The notes beneath the pieces were generated by a model that ran no database searches, had not been told where the DNA came from, and saw only the letters and a program-made list of their open reading frames with translations. Positions 13,590 to 25,842 of a stretch of 64,000 nt of DNA are shown in pieces (the first letter of the stretch is position 1; each line of letters starts with the position of its first letter). The position numbers were made by a program, and so were the translations under genes. This DNA comes from Heliocidaris tuberculata (Eukaryota; Echinodermata; Echinoidea; Camarodonta; Echinometridae). The DNA is taken from the NCBI GenBank assembly GCA_025618425.1, contig CM046838.1:9965252-10029251 (forward strand). Reading direction: 5' to 3'.

Positions 13590-14279
13590 CAGTGGCGCCC
13601 ACCCCCCCCCCCCCGAGTGCCCGAACTTATTTAAGTTATTGTACAAGCGATGGAGCAAGGCGACCAAGCAGCAATTTTTTTTTAAACCTCAAAAACGCAA
13701 TTTCTTGCACATTTTACCCAAGAAATTCAGAAAATTGGCCATTGCAAAATTGTTGCGGGGTAGAGAAGTTCGAAATGTGTAAATTGAAAAAACGGTTTTC
13801 TATTCACCCCCTTCTAAAATTGCAAACTAACGAAAACCCTTGACAAATAGTCGAGGGACTGAGATTTTGAGATTTTTGTTAAATGTTGAATAGCAAATGC
13901 TATTTTATACACTTCTTATATAGGGGGCGCAATATTTAGCGAGAGTCTGATGAAACTTACATGATAGCGAACAAAGCAACGAGAATTACATCTTTATTTG
14001 TCAAATCTAAAACCCTTTAAAAACAAGCTATTTAAAGACTATATAGTATACTGGGGCGCGAAATAATTATGTGAGGGAGCAAAACGACCGAGCTTTAGAA
14101 TATTTTCGCATTTTAAACCCTCAAGAACTGTATTTCTAATGCATGGGGGGGGGGGACTCATAATCCTCATATTTTCTTCATTTACTCCTTTTTTTTTCTT
14201 TCTCTCTTTCGCATTTTTTCGCCCCCTCCAAGTGCCGCCCGGGCACGTGCCCTCTCTGCCCCCCGTAGATACGCCACTG
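13590..14279. mobile_element. hAT-type non-autonomous element
   Basis: Starts CAGTGGCGCCCACCCCC and ends CCCCGTAGATACGCCACTG, giving inverted CAGTGGCG termini. The flanks GCCCAGGA and GCCCCTGA are an imperfect 8-bp target duplication. The body holds C and G runs and short meaningless frames. Confidence 0.65.
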
Positions 14280-15083
14280 GCCCCTGATGGTCAAGATTTC
14301 TTGCAGTTCCAACATAACATATTTTTATTGCGATTGTGTTCATGAGATGATTATACAACATCAATTTAATTGGGCAAGTCCAAGATATTAAGTCATTCGA
14401 TGTCCCATACGTTAAGCATGTATTATGGAGTTCGGACATTATATGGATAATTTTACTTCATATTTCATAGAGATGCACAGCTCTGACTGTTAGGGCTATA
14501 TTTTCTTGACACAATCATCATAAATACTATCTTAGATGAGCTTGATAACATATGGCACTAAATTTGTTGGACTTGCCCAATTATAACCATATGTGCAAAT
14601 ATTGCACAATAAAAAGTAAACTTGGTTACAATGTCAAATATGTAATTAGGTGCATGTACTATTTAATGAAACAGAAATATTGGAACTTGAATACTTTTAT
14701 TCATTTCTAGTAATGTATATTACACTAAAGTGCATATTTACTTCACGAGCAATGCGGGATACTTGTTATGATTCTACATAACATTCTCGAGTATACAGTT
14801 GAAAGGATGTGATGCGGGGTACATCAAATACCAAATTTTTATAAAATGGGGTATTTGTTATAGAGTAACCTATCGGCACTCAACAATCTGTTATAAGTGT
14901 TTGTATTGCTTTACCTGCACGTATTTGACGGGGAAGGCAGTCTGAACAATATCATTTGGGATGAATTAAAAAAAGCATGGTATGAGATCATAAATGCCCT
15001 CACATTTATTTAACAAATATTACGTGCAACTGCGTCTTCCAATACAACATAAACCGACAAAGTAATTGTTTCCTTTCTGTCAT
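14280..15083. other. AT-rich non-coding DNA
   Basis: I see no gene, repeat with defined ends, or RNA here. Confidence 0.5.
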
Positions 15084-15853
15084 TATAAACACAACAGAAA
15101 AGTAACTCCCCCCTTAATCAAATTGGCGTAACTTCTTAACGAAAAGGTTTTGAGCAAAATAACTTGGCAAGAGTGTTTTTACACTTATTGACTAACTTCC
15201 CTGTAAAAATGAGATTGATCCATCGAGTCATGCATAAGTGGGCAAGCATTAAAGGCAAAAATGTCACTTTTCAAAAGTCACAAGGGTCATTTTTTATGCT
15301 GTATTAACAGTACATTTTAGCATTTCTTGCGCGATTTTTAAAGTGTGCTAACTCAACCATGACACGATGACAACCTCTTATGTTCACATAACGTGTGATG
15401 ATACATTTTGGTAAAAATATCTGGAGTTATTTTTTTTCAATAAGCTGAATGGATTTTGCAATTTTAAATTCAGGAGGGTTGAATTTTTGTTAGATTGTGC
15501 TCACCCAACCATTAAAAGAGAAAAGTGTCAGGATAGGTGTGAGGGGGTCAAGCAATGGATGATAAACAACAACAACAACAACACATAAATATGCACCAGA
15601 AACCGAATTCGCTACAATCTCGTTTCACAGAATCCCAAAAATGACCCTTGTGACATTTGAAAAGTGACAATTTTGCCTTTAATGTTTGCTCACTCATGCA
15701 TGACTCAATGGATCAATCTCATTTTCATAGAAAAAATAGTCAATAAGTGCAGGAACACTCCTGCCAAGTTATTTTGCTCAAAACCTTTTTGTTAAAATGT
15801 TACGCAATTCGATTAATGGAGGGGGGGGGGGTTACTTTATTTGTTGTGTTTAT
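15084..15853. mobile_element. Complete long-TIR non-autonomous transposon
   Basis: The two ends are inverted copies for about 190 bases. The left arm starts ATAAACACAACAGAAAAGTAAC and the right arm, read in reverse complement, starts ATAAACACAACAAATAAAGTAA. Both arms contain GTTTTGAGCAAAATAACTTGGCA-like and GATTGATCCAT blocks. The interior is non-coding. A truncated relative is at 2741-3264. Confidence 0.8.
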
Positions 15854-16574
15854 TTCAGTCTGGCTTGCGGCCTCGGTGAATTCATTATTCATGATCATGT
15901 TTTATTGTCCATAGAAGGAAATTGATCTTGTTTACATGCATTACAAATGGTAATATACATACAGGTTATAATTTTTTTTAAATACAGATAGATACATAAT
16001 AATATATAGCATAATTTTAAAAAATACTAGAAATATAAATTATGTCGGTTCATATATTGTGTTATTTCCAACCGTCGAGGGCGCAATTTGTGTACAATAT
16101 CGTTCTACACTCTTCTATCCTGGTTTACCCTTATTGACATGTTTACAAGCACGACCAATCTAAGCTTTATTATCTACAGTGTTAACATGAATCATGATCA
16201 TGACATACCTAATTAAAACAGTTGTCATGAAATATTCATATAATGTGTCTATTATAGATGTAGAAAATCAAATTATTGAAAGCACTGTTTCAAGACTGTC
16301 ATAATAAATACATTCGAAGCTTCATTTAAAGAGAACAGTGAACCGTTTCATAAAACTTGTTATCAATAACAACTGCCACATTTCTGTTACAAATTTGCTC
16401 ACAGCCGATCAAATGAAACGATTTTAGTAGCTTATATCAATTACTGTAACTTGTTATTGATAACAACTTTTATGAAAAAGTGCCCAGATCTAAAATAAAG
16501 GTACCTGTAATACAATTTTTCTAATTTACTGAGAACTATACAATCTGTCTACTTTAAAGCACTACTGTGTATAC

Positions 16575-16624
<50 letters not shown>

Positions 16625-17900
16625 ATAATTTTCAATCATAACATTATATAAAATTCGGTACGAAGGACAGCATTTTCATATTCTAGGTATGTTCTTTGTT
16701 TCAAATATTTGACAAATGAAAACTGCATAATTTGCTTTTCAGACATCCACATATAAATATTTTGCATTACTAAAATCGTTTGTGGGGGGGGGGTTGCATG
16801 AAATATCTTGCTTTATTTTTAGCTCTTACTCATAACAAAAAAATTAGAGTATACATGCCAAGACTAAAATTTCTTATAATTATTTCAGAAAAGGTGTTTC
16901 CCATATGTGCAAATGTTGCTTTTAATTTCTGGCGCATAAATATCTTAGAGTCAAAGTGCAAAACCAAGGCGGCTATGAATACGTGAAAAGGTCTAATTCA
17001 AAGGTGTATTCCCTTTTGAAAATTTTCGATTGTGCATAAGTTTCAACATGTTTCGATCTATCAAAATTTAGAATGGGTTCAACCAAATATTGAATATTTT
17101 TAGGAAATCCCAAAATTGGCGATTTGGGAACACTAAAATAGTCTCACTGATATTGTAGAAAAAGTAACCCTTGCTCCTAATTGATAATTTTAATATATGC
17201 AATGCTAATGATGCAAGCCTCTTTTAATTTGTGATGTTCATTATATAGGTCTTTACGATAGACATTATGAAAGTTTACTAAATGTAAAAGAAAGCAATCT
17301 TTATCACAGGGCATAAATAGGATATCTGAATCCTCTTCTGAGTATGATACGAAAAATAATTATATATTACACAATTCAATTTTTATTGAACATTCCTACA
17401 GATCGACCTCCTTTTTCTTTTTTTTCTTCTATTTTTACTATTACGAAGATTATTACTATTTAAATTGAAGTTGAAAATTTGTACCTACATGTTGGAAAAC
17501 TGCGCTGCATGAAGACAGCTATTACATAGAAAAACAACACTTCATCTCTGAGCACTGTGAACAAAGTGTGAACATTTTTTTTTCTCCTTAAAATGGTAAG
17601 GTTCATCTGCACTGACATAAGATTAAATGTTTCTTGATCATGCTGAATATGATATTCACATATTCTAAACAAAACTCAAGCAAGTTACTCCATCTGCATT
17701 TACTGTTTATAAAATATGAACCCTAGGTTAAAGATACAACCCCCCCCCCCCCCCACACACACACACACTTTCTTTTATTCAAAGCATTTCAGGTTTCTAG
17801 GTCTCTGACTATAGTCAAATTGCAAAAACAAAATTGATTACTAACCGCTACGACACAATTACCGGGTAATACTTCCTTTCACGTATATATCAAAACAACA
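15854..17900. other. Non-coding DNA
   Basis: No coding exon seen. It includes a diverged palindromic MITE (16338-16486), a GA microsatellite (about 16579-16624) and a poly-C/CA tract (about 17740-17768). Confidence 0.5.
16338..16486. mobile_element. Diverged palindromic MITE
   Basis: The left part CGTTTCATAAAACTTGTT and right part AACAACTTTTATGAAA are inverted, as in the element at 5171-5314. Both carry TTATCAATAACAA-like centres. Confidence 0.6.
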
Positions 17901-18117
17901 CGAACGATACTTAAATTGTTTATTTTTTTCTGATTTGTAAATATACATTTTGATAGGCATGTTTTGAACAAAATGTTCCCGATTTATGGAGTCATAATAT
18001 TTACTGGTAGATTCTCGTGTGACAACTAAACCTATAGTCGATAGTCCTCGTTGACTAAACTGCGCCCCTCAACTTCATCTGGGGCGATAAGCGGTGTCAC
18101 AATCCATTTTATAACGT

Positions 18118-18298
18118 TCATGCTTTCACATAATCTTTTAGCGTCACCATTTCATATTCGTCTTCCTCGTGCTGAGGGTCAATGTTTTCATATATGTCAA
18201 TTGATTGTCCAGTAAGAGCATTATATTGATTGCGGTCTTCCGATGGGTCATTCTGTTTTGTCTGAGTTTTGTCAGCTGATACAGGAACGTCGTTGGCT
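18118..18298 (-). CDS. Cassette A exon 5: cytoplasmic tail with ITAM
   Basis: Tail exon ending in TGA at 18118-18120. Tyrosines sit in YNAL, YENI, YEMV and a C-terminal DYVKA. YNAL and YENI are separated by seven residues, as in immunoreceptor activation motifs. YENI also fits the pYxN pattern bound by Grb2 SH2 domains. The acceptor seen in the paralogous exon (TTTCAG) is deleted here, and the likely substitute is GATAG four codon positions downstream, which keeps the frame. Confidence 0.75.
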
Positions 18299-21200
18299 CT
18301 ATCAAATCACAAATTTAATGGATAGTTTGTTAAATGCCATTGTAGACTGTTTATATATTTGTAGACATAATAGAATACTTTTATGATCGATATCTTAATT
18401 ATATCAGACTAACTTAAAAGCCTTATGTAGGATACTTTGAGTGTCAGAATATGAAGGGTATTTCAGGACATCGGAGTGTTGGATTTAATAGCGTCTGGAG
18501 ATGAGAGTGTTGGAACATTGGTGGGTTGAATGTCTGGACTTTATAGGCATGACAGGGGTGTTAAAAATGAGACTGTTGAAACTGCTCTCATAATACAGGT
18601 GTGTCGAAATATCATAGTTTTGGAACATCACTAACATAAGGGCTTCAGTAATTAGGCATGTCAGAATATAGGGGTTGGAACGTTGTAATAACAGTTACGT
18701 CAGAATACTCGATTGTTTATACATATGGGTATGGTAAATACAGGCATTTCGGAACATAGGTGTCGTAAGGTGAGGTTGTTGGAACATTTGGGTTTCGGAA
18801 CAATATTTGTAGGTACTTTCTAGGGTTATTTGAATGATTAAGCGAGTGGTTGAAGAAGATTAAACCGATTCTCTTAGTTCGGTATTTATCATACGATGGC
18901 CCGTGCGCAGTGCAGAACCAACGAAAGAAAAAGAATTTACCTTTTATGCCTGTAGATGTACATGGAGACAATGATGATAATGATAATGAGAAGTATTAAC
19001 CCACATGTGGCTAATGAGATCGTCATGGTCATATTCTTTCCACTATCGGCATCTAGGAAATGAAAGATATATCAAATAAAAGTGAGAGCAGTATGAACGC
19101 GTAACCATGGTAACATAGACTTCGGTAAGTCGATAGCATTCCAGCCAGGCGCCTATGACGGGTCACCATTGATGTGCAGGCGTGCATACGGTATTTACAT
19201 GTACTTGCAAAAGCACCCAATTAACACCAGGGAGGAGAGGAGCAATGTAAATAGATGAAATACCTTGCTTTTCTAGCTGAGCAATCAAACCACTTTATAA
19301 CTATGATATAAATAGTAAATTCAATACTTGCCTAATTATTAGTTGTTCATAGTATGGATAATACATAGGTACTTGGGAAGCCAAAGAATTCAAGATTCAT
19401 AATCAAATGATCTTTAATAATTTGTAAAAATTAGAAATATTTGAATTAGTGTGCCTTATGTCTTGTATTAAGTTATCATGGTTCTAACCTTTAAGTCTAA
19501 CTGGTTTCATCGCTGGTCCATCCATGTAGCAAAAATCCTACAACGAAAAAATTGGCATAGGAAATCGTATGACAGTGCTTCCTGATTTGCATGTTTGTTG
19601 TAATGCTTCAAATGTTGGTCAAAACCGGCCGTGCACCTCCTTGCGTGTAGTCTGCGACGGATTTCTCAGAAAATCCTTGCGTCGCACGCATGGGTCTGCA
19701 TGATTTTTCCAAGCACGTAGAAGTACGCAGGACACGCAAGGAGGCTGTTGGACATGTGGCTATGTGTTCTGATGAACGCACGTGACACGCGCAGCCATCG
19801 TAGTTCCTGTGCGTGCTTCTTGCGACCATCGCACGGGCTCCTTGCGGAGGTCTCACAACTGAGCCCATGGATTCATACGGAGCCATGACATGTCGCGCGT
19901 CGGTTGCACGTCGGTTGCACGGTACCAGTACAGGGCTGTACGTTCGCCTCAAGAGTTCTTGCAAGTAAGAGGGGATCGTTAATGAGCAGGGTACAAGACG
20001 CCCAGGACATGAAAGAGGAGATGCAGAGAGGTGCACGACTGGTTGTGACCATGACAAACGAAGGACGCACGAACCACAATAGTTGGTCCACAGCGGTTCG
20101 CAGCTGCGGACACGCACGTGCAGAAAAACGCACGATCAGTTGTAACCATAGCATAAGCAAGTTAGTTATTAATGCAATCACAATTTGCATGTTCGTATTG
20201 ATGTTGTAAATAGCTGACAATTATTCGATATCGAACTTATTATAGTTTACATACAGAGGTAAGAAAATCATAACTGTAATGATTCTTCGTTCTTTTCTCT
20301 CTTAAATGATAAAGAAAACCTAAAGACGATGCAGTTATCTAACAATGACAAATTACTTGAGGCATCGATAAATAAGGCCAGGAAAGAAACAAAAATTATT
20401 CCAAAAAAAGAGAAAACCTCTCAAAGAAAAAGGCCTACCTCATCTTGGCCGGTTGGGGAGTATACTCTCAGAAAGCAGGTATAATATCCACCTGGGTTAA
20501 GAGGACCATTGGTAGCATGAAGAGTAGAAGCTTTCACTGTCCTTCGGTTTGTTCTTTGGTCATCATTTGATTCATCCCCCATCTTGCATTCCGAGTGAAT
20601 CTCGGTCATTGATCCGATTGTGATGGTATAGTTGGCTGGAAGGCTATATATAGCATTTAACAAGTAAATATAATTTCAACTACTAGTGGCTTGCATATTC
20701 ATCATTTCAAGATGAATGTGAAGAGAATAGAGTATTTTTTTCATGAATTAATAACTGTTATAGACATGTTTACTGAATTGTGGAATGATTGTACTTACCC
20801 TCGCATGTCTGGTCTATGGCGTAGCTACGGGTAGGTACCCCTCTGTAAATTGTCGAAATATTCATTTATTCGGATTGACTGATTAATGGCTAAATTCCGT
20901 GTTTTGATTTGTTTAGACGTCTAATGACGCCAGAAGTGAGAAGCTTTCTTTGGGAATTTTGAATTTGTCGCTAGGGGGAGCTCTGTAATTTGGACAGCAT
21001 GATATGATCCGTGTGTGTTGTTACACGTTGCTTCACATATTCACTGCTATTTTTTGTTTTTGTGATGAGCCCAATGTTGTAAGCGAACAACTATGACTTG
21101 TTATTTGAATTTAAAGTTTCATTTATCATGTGTATCAATGACTGTGAATTATGCTGCTTTTTATACATGAATATCATGGGCCGCGGAACCGGGGGGGGGG

Positions 21201-22856
21201 GGGGGGCTTGGGGCTGCACACCCCACACTTTTTTGAGCAGACACATTAAAAAAAAATGTCGGAAAAAAGGCTCGAAAATTGCCATTAATTATAGAAATCA
21301 GATCAGCCCCCCCCCCCCCTGAATATTATGAGTAGAATATTTACAGCTCATGGTAGAATCGCAGTGTGAGTTCTGTATTGCCGTACTGTAGCCAGGTTGT
21401 GTATGTACATAAGCACTAGGCCCTAATAAGCACATGACAAATGTAAACCTAGGGAGCCAACAAACGATAAAGTGTATAGTGAGAAATATGATTTCTGTGT
21501 AATGATGAACACTTATGAGCCAGCCTGTATCATGCTGGACATGTGAATGATTTTAGTTGGAAAGCAGGAATTCAGTTGAAATTAAGGACGAATGCGTCTT
21601 ATATTAGTGCTCGAATTACAGAGTGCATATTTAATTACGTCAGTAAAGAAAGGCTATTACATATGTAGTATGTAAGGTTTTCATTTAATTTTCAATTGCC
21701 AAACCAAACATGCTAAAGGATGATTATGTGGATTGGATATAATAGTTGAAATATTTATTATCTACTTACTAAGAGGCTTTAAAGGAAAATGCTAGAAATT
21801 TTAATGAGTTTAAGATAGTGTAAAAGGAATTCAGACAGATTAATGATAGAGGATTTTAAGCATATGAAAGGTATTTATTGATGAAATAACTTTATGTTAA
21901 TTAGGTTAGAGGAAAAACAGAAGATACAAAGTTGAAACTTCATTGATATAGAGGAATATTTTGTGTTTATACCTGGAGTTTATATTTATGTGACATGATA
22001 TGTTATTGAGAAAGTTACTCACATGTATGTATAAAAGATTGTTTATGATTGTCTATTTGCGTATCACTAAATTGTAGGTTGAACCTTGCCACTTGCTACT
22101 TCAGCGATGATCTCGCAACTCGGCTAATTATTGTCACGATGGTCTGTGAATTAAAGATTAGTTTAACGCCCCCCCCCCCCCCCCGATCGAATTGTAAGGA
22201 AAGATGGAGGGAAATGAGTGTGTCCCTTATGGCCCCTGGCCCACAGCCCCCTTAATGACTTATAACACTGTTATCGGGCAGATACGCTAACTTTTCAGTT
22301 GTCATTACAAGCATGTCTCCTCAATAAATCCTGTTTTAAATTATAACTTTACTACCATTCAATCCATTTGAAACAAATTAATTTTGAAATGATAGAGACA
22401 ACTGATTACAATAAAGCAGCAAGAATATTCAAAACAATATTAAGCCTGTACATTACAATTAGAAAAAACGTGTCATATACTTTCTCAAAATAGATGTCAC
22501 GAATATTTTTTTTTATGATACTACGGTTTGGTAAATTTTCGAAAGCAGACCCCAATTTCTAACCTGAATGATGATGGAAGCATGTGTCCCATAATTACAG
22601 AGATTGAGACACTAAACTGATACAACATCTTGCCCTCTTCATTATAACCCCCCCCCCCAAAAAGGAAGATATTGGTAAATTGCAAAGTAAATGGAAAAGT
22701 CTGACTTACGATTTGATCACCATAGCTCTGAAAGGAGTTCCTTTTTGGTTTTTGGCGATGCTGTAATCCCTAGTATTGACAATGCTGTATGCATCATGGT
22801 CAGAAATGGTGTTCGTAGAAGAATTGTGGAGTTGAACAACAATGAACTCATAACAG
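18118..22856 (-). CDS. Receptor 3' cassette A: FN3-like juxtamembrane domain, TM helix, ITAM tail (5 exons)
   Basis: Five exons join in frame: 22710-22856, 20439-20643, 19489-19537, 18941-19052 and 18118-18298. All have GT-AG borders; the tail exon acceptor is GATAG. Together they encode a membrane-proximal FN3-like domain starting CYEFIVVQLHN, a 16-residue stalk exon (DFCYMDGPAM), one hydrophobic helix (LILLIIIIIIVSM) followed by YIYRHKR, and a 59-residue cytoplasmic tail with YNALTGQSIDIYENI and DEYEMV. The juxtamembrane domain resembles that of receptor tyrosine phosphatases, but there is no phosphatase domain. YxxL-x7-YxxI fits the ITAM consensus, so phosphorylation-dependent signalling is inferred. 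No upstream ectodomain exon or start codon was found before 22.9 kb. It may be an alternative 3' cassette of the gene at 29881-45045 or a truncated tandem duplicate. Confidence 0.72.
18430..18810. repeat. Degenerate minisatellite in cassette A intron
   Basis: Loose reiteration of units such as GTTGGAACATT, GTCAGAATAT and GGTGTCG-like words is seen throughout. A fragment of the same pattern (TGTCGGAATACATGG, then GTTGGAACAAAGG) occurs in the equivalent intron of cassette B near 30540-30575. Confidence 0.6.
18941..19052 (-). CDS. Cassette A exon 4: transmembrane helix
   Basis: Encodes ADSGKNMTMT, then a hydrophobic stretch rich in Ile/Leu, then a basic stop-transfer YIYRHK. Acceptor TTTCCTAG, donor AAAAG|GTAAAT. 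The last codon is split with the tail exon (AG+A, Arg). Confidence 0.8.
19489..19537 (-). CDS. Cassette A exon 3: 49-nt stalk micro-exon
   Basis: Encodes DFCYMDGPAMKPVRLK. It has the same length and phase as the 31329-31377 exon. Donor AAAG|GTTAGA, acceptor TTGTAG. Confidence 0.75.
19600..20130. other. CpG-rich inserted segment in intron
   Basis: A GC- and CpG-rich block sits between two AT-rich flanks, with repeated CGCACG, ACGCAAGGA and CCTTGCG words on both strands. The equivalent intron of cassette B (31378-32031) has no similar block. A 169-residue open frame exists on the minus strand but is Arg/Ser/Cys-rich and overlaps open frames on both strands, so it is probably a by-product of base composition. 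Likely a transposon or satellite insertion. Confidence 0.5.
20439..20643 (-). CDS. Cassette A exon 2: FN3-like domain, second half
   Basis: Encodes LPANYTITIG through LNPGGYYTCFLRVYSPTGQDE (68 residues). The PLNPGGYYTCFLRVYS segment matches the late strands of receptor-phosphatase juxtamembrane FN3-like domains. By eye about four fifths of residues match the 32032-32242 exon. Donor GATGAG|GTAGGC. Confidence 0.8.
21195..21320. repeat. G-run and C-run pair
   Basis: A G homopolymer (about 21191-21206) and a C homopolymer (about 21307-21319) face each other about 100 bases apart, like the interior of the hAT-type elements elsewhere, but clear termini are not visible. Confidence 0.45.
22710..22856 (-). 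CDS. Cassette A exon 1: FN3-like domain, first half
   Basis: Encodes CYEFIVVQLHNSS... ending FRAMVIK. The acceptor ATCACAG and donor TC|GTAAGTCAG are strong. Same length (147 nt), phase and most residues as the 35552-35698 exon. It begins one base into a codon, so it needs an upstream exon that leaves two bases, as the 36740-36842 exon does. Confidence 0.78.
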
Positions 22857-23579
22857 CTGTGATCCAAGGGATAAAAAAGCAATTCCAGATAGGTACCTTA
22901 TAGCACTAAAATATAGACCTAGTCAAGATAATCTTTCATTTAGATATTTATAAAGCATACAGAATTAATGCACAAAGCTTAAGGAAAAAGGAAGTCATTG
23001 TTCCCATCTGCCGATTGGGTATATGATCCGAATTTCAATTTCCACTACATTTATGGCAGGGTGCTCTCTTTTGGACATTACAGTGAAAATATCGATGCTT
23101 CTACAATTTCCTTGTTCAGTCAAGCAGTGAAATAAAAATGTCTAGACCCGTACTTAATAATCTGGTGAGGAGACTTAAAGACAAATGGTATAATAATTTC
23201 TTCTGTGAACTGTTTGACAAATATTTTTAAGTGATTGTGATTTTCTTTTTCTATATTATATTAGGCAGTGGCTATTTGACGTGCAGCATGGACCAAATTT
23301 TAATGCTCCTCTTATATACAGGGAAGGTTGAGTTCTGGGAAAGGTAAACAATAATTTGTGAGCTTTCTCATTTTTTTTTTAATGTGAGTTTTGAAGATTA
23401 CCATAGTAGAAATGTCCCCTGAAAAGGATTGCTCTTCAAATGTCCTCACATTCAAAATATGACAAGAAACAGCTGATATGTTCGGGCCGAACATTTATGT
23501 GTAGTCCCATAAACACACTTTTGTGAAGAACACTTCAAATCTTGCCTCAAAACATATCTATTTCAGCAGGTGTGTGAAT

Positions 23580-23850
23580 CACTAGCGTAGCTGAGGGGAG
23601 GGGGGGGCAGGGGGGCAGAGTGCCCCCCCCCTGACAAATTTTCCCCTTTTTTTTTTTTAAAGGTTTTTTTTAGGTTTTTTTTTTTTGCTTGTCAGAGAAT
23701 TATGGAGGAAAATATCTGATAACTCCCCCCTCCCCCCCCCCCCCCCCCAACTGAGCGAGTTTTGGAGCGCTGGCGAGAAAAGAAAAAAATACGGGTCTCC
23801 CTTCAAGCAGAATTTGCCCCCCTTGTAAAAAAATCCTAGCTACGCCACTG
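23580..23850. mobile_element. hAT-type MITE with perfect 8-bp target duplication
   Basis: Termini CACTAGCGTAGCTGAGG and CCTAGCTACGCCACTG are inverted. The flanks 23572-23579 and 23851-23858 are both GTGTGAAT. The interior has poly-T, poly-C and the family block ACTGAGCGAGTTTTGGAG. Confidence 0.85.
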
Positions 23851-24099
23851 GTGTGAATAATGACTTTATTGGAGGAGCCTGCGCCTTTGAATGTTTTAAC
23901 AGATATATGGCGCCATACAAATGCTGTGAATCATCAATCAGTATCATCATCAGTGCATGTGACTCCCAGCAGGACTGAGTTAATTTCTTTATCATTTCTG
24001 TAATTCCAAGACCTTACAGCATACACTGCTTCTTATGTGCTATATAATCAACCTTTCCAAATATACCGCTTCGGTAATGTATGCAAATTTTATACACAC

Positions 24100-25640
24100 C
24101 TTTCAAACAAAGGTTGTTCTTGACAACCTGGACTTCCTTCCTTAAGTAAAATTTATCAATTAAAGAATATGGGCCTGAGTGGAAGAAAAGGTAGAATGGG
24201 ACTTGACGTTTTCACAAGGTGTGAAATTCAATTCAGTTTGATTTTCCCCATAAGGAACTTTCAAATATTGGATTTTTATTGAAAACGGGTTCCACAGGGT
24301 AAGAGGATTGCAGGTCATCATGATCTGTTACGCTTGATATTCAGTACAATACGTAGTCTGCACTCTAAAAAAGGATTGGTCAAAATAACCAATGTGTTGG
24401 TGAATTATGTGTCCGACCAAAAATATTGGTGAAGATTGACTCAATATTACCAAATTATTGGTTAAAATGTACCAAAATTTTGGTTGATTTTGACCAATCT
24501 TTTGGTTGGACACATATTCACCAACACATTGATTCTTTTGACCAATCCTTTTTTAGAGTGTGGTTGATTGATTTCCAGCGTAAACAAATAAAAAGGCAAA
24601 AGTGGTGAAATGAATCACATTATGTACAATTAAATTGTGGTTATGCTGTGATGGGGCACGATCGGACATGGCCGTTGGGGCAGGGTGGGAAAGCCACTTG
24701 TGCATGTAGCTCTTTTCATCACTTTTCAATCGTTACTAAATATATATGATAGCATGAATATCTGACCGTGTTGCAATTATTCATATTTTTAGACACTACG
24801 TTGACGTCGGGAATATAACAAACACGGTCACAAAGACTTTCAAGAAATCAACTCAAGGGCAATTTGAAAACGTAAATATGTTTGTTATAATTGAATGGTT
24901 AATCGTTATTACAATGTTTAGAAAATATTAAATTCTTTATGGTTGTTGTTTAACTTGTCGAAATTCTAAACATATAATAGCAAAATTAAGACATGGAAAT
25001 ATTATTTGATATAAATAGATCATTTCCATCAAATCTATTTGGAAGAATAACATTGTGGTGCTTTTAATCACTTAAACTACTTAAAACCGTGTTTATAAAA
25101 TCAAGAGATCCATATCTGTTACATGTATCATTATATCATCAAATTTGATGCACTTAAAGGGATATGTAATAATATTGTTTTTGCACTAGGCAGAAACAGG
25201 ACTAAGACATTTTTTTTATAAAGTAATATCAACCAATATCATAGGGGATTGTAATTGGGAAGACAAACTTTAAAAATCCAATAAAAGAATAACGGAAGAA
25301 AGGACTTTAACCACTTGAAATCCAGTATAAACATGAAATCAAATACGGCATATCAAATGTAGACTGTGAATACCATTAAAAGAAAAAAAAAATCACATAG
25401 AGTCGAAATTAGTATGCCAAAGCGGCTCCGAATTTTTGATTGTTTTTAATTTTCACATTTTCACTTGTAAACTATTTGAGCAGCGTATATCTGTTATCAT
25501 TTCAACATCCTCCCTCATTTTAAACACAGATTGGGTAGAAATTTTGGATGACAATATGTCTTAAAGTGTTTGATGAGCTCTTGAGCAGCATTGCTTGTAT
25601 GGAAGGCCATAGTTCTCAGAAGCAAAGAAAAGAAAAATAA
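24100..25640. repeat. Duplicated segment, copy near cassette A
   Basis: Blocks here recur, in the same order and orientation, at 47310-49260. Examples are CCTGGACTTCCT, GGGCCTGAGTGGAAG, TATAAAATCAAGAGA, GGGATATGTAATAATATTGT, TAACGGAAGAA and ATGTCTTAAAGTGTTT. The matching is diverged and interrupted. It suggests a segmental duplication that also produced the two receptor cassettes. Confidence 0.65.
24361..24560. mobile_element. Palindromic MITE in the duplicated segment
   Basis: CACTCTAAAAAAGGATTGGT at the left is inverted as ACCAATCCTTTTTTAGAGTG at the right. The symmetry continues inwards (ACCAACACATTG, TTTTGGTTGG). 200 bp, non-coding. I saw no counterpart in the 48-kb copy, so it may have inserted after the duplication. 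Confidence 0.75.
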
Positions 25641-25689
25641 TGAGTGACCACCAGCGTTGTGTTCGAGGAACATTTTTCACAATATATAC

Positions 25690-25780
25690 ATGTACACACA
25701 CACACACACACACACCCACACACACACACGCACACGCGCGCACACACACACACACCCGCACCCCCACACCCACACACACT

Positions 25781-25837
<57 letters not shown>
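25690..25837. repeat. (CA)n-(TA)n compound microsatellite
   Basis: CA repeats with CCCA and CG interruptions run directly into TA repeats. His/Thr and Tyr/Ile frames over it are artefacts. It abuts the 3' end of the LINE on the minus strand. Confidence 0.9.

Positions 25838-25842
<5 letters not shown>

Noticed and set aside
19608..20117. 169-codon frame on the minus strand
   Set aside because: CpG-rich composition opens several frames on both strands at once, and no domain is recognisable.
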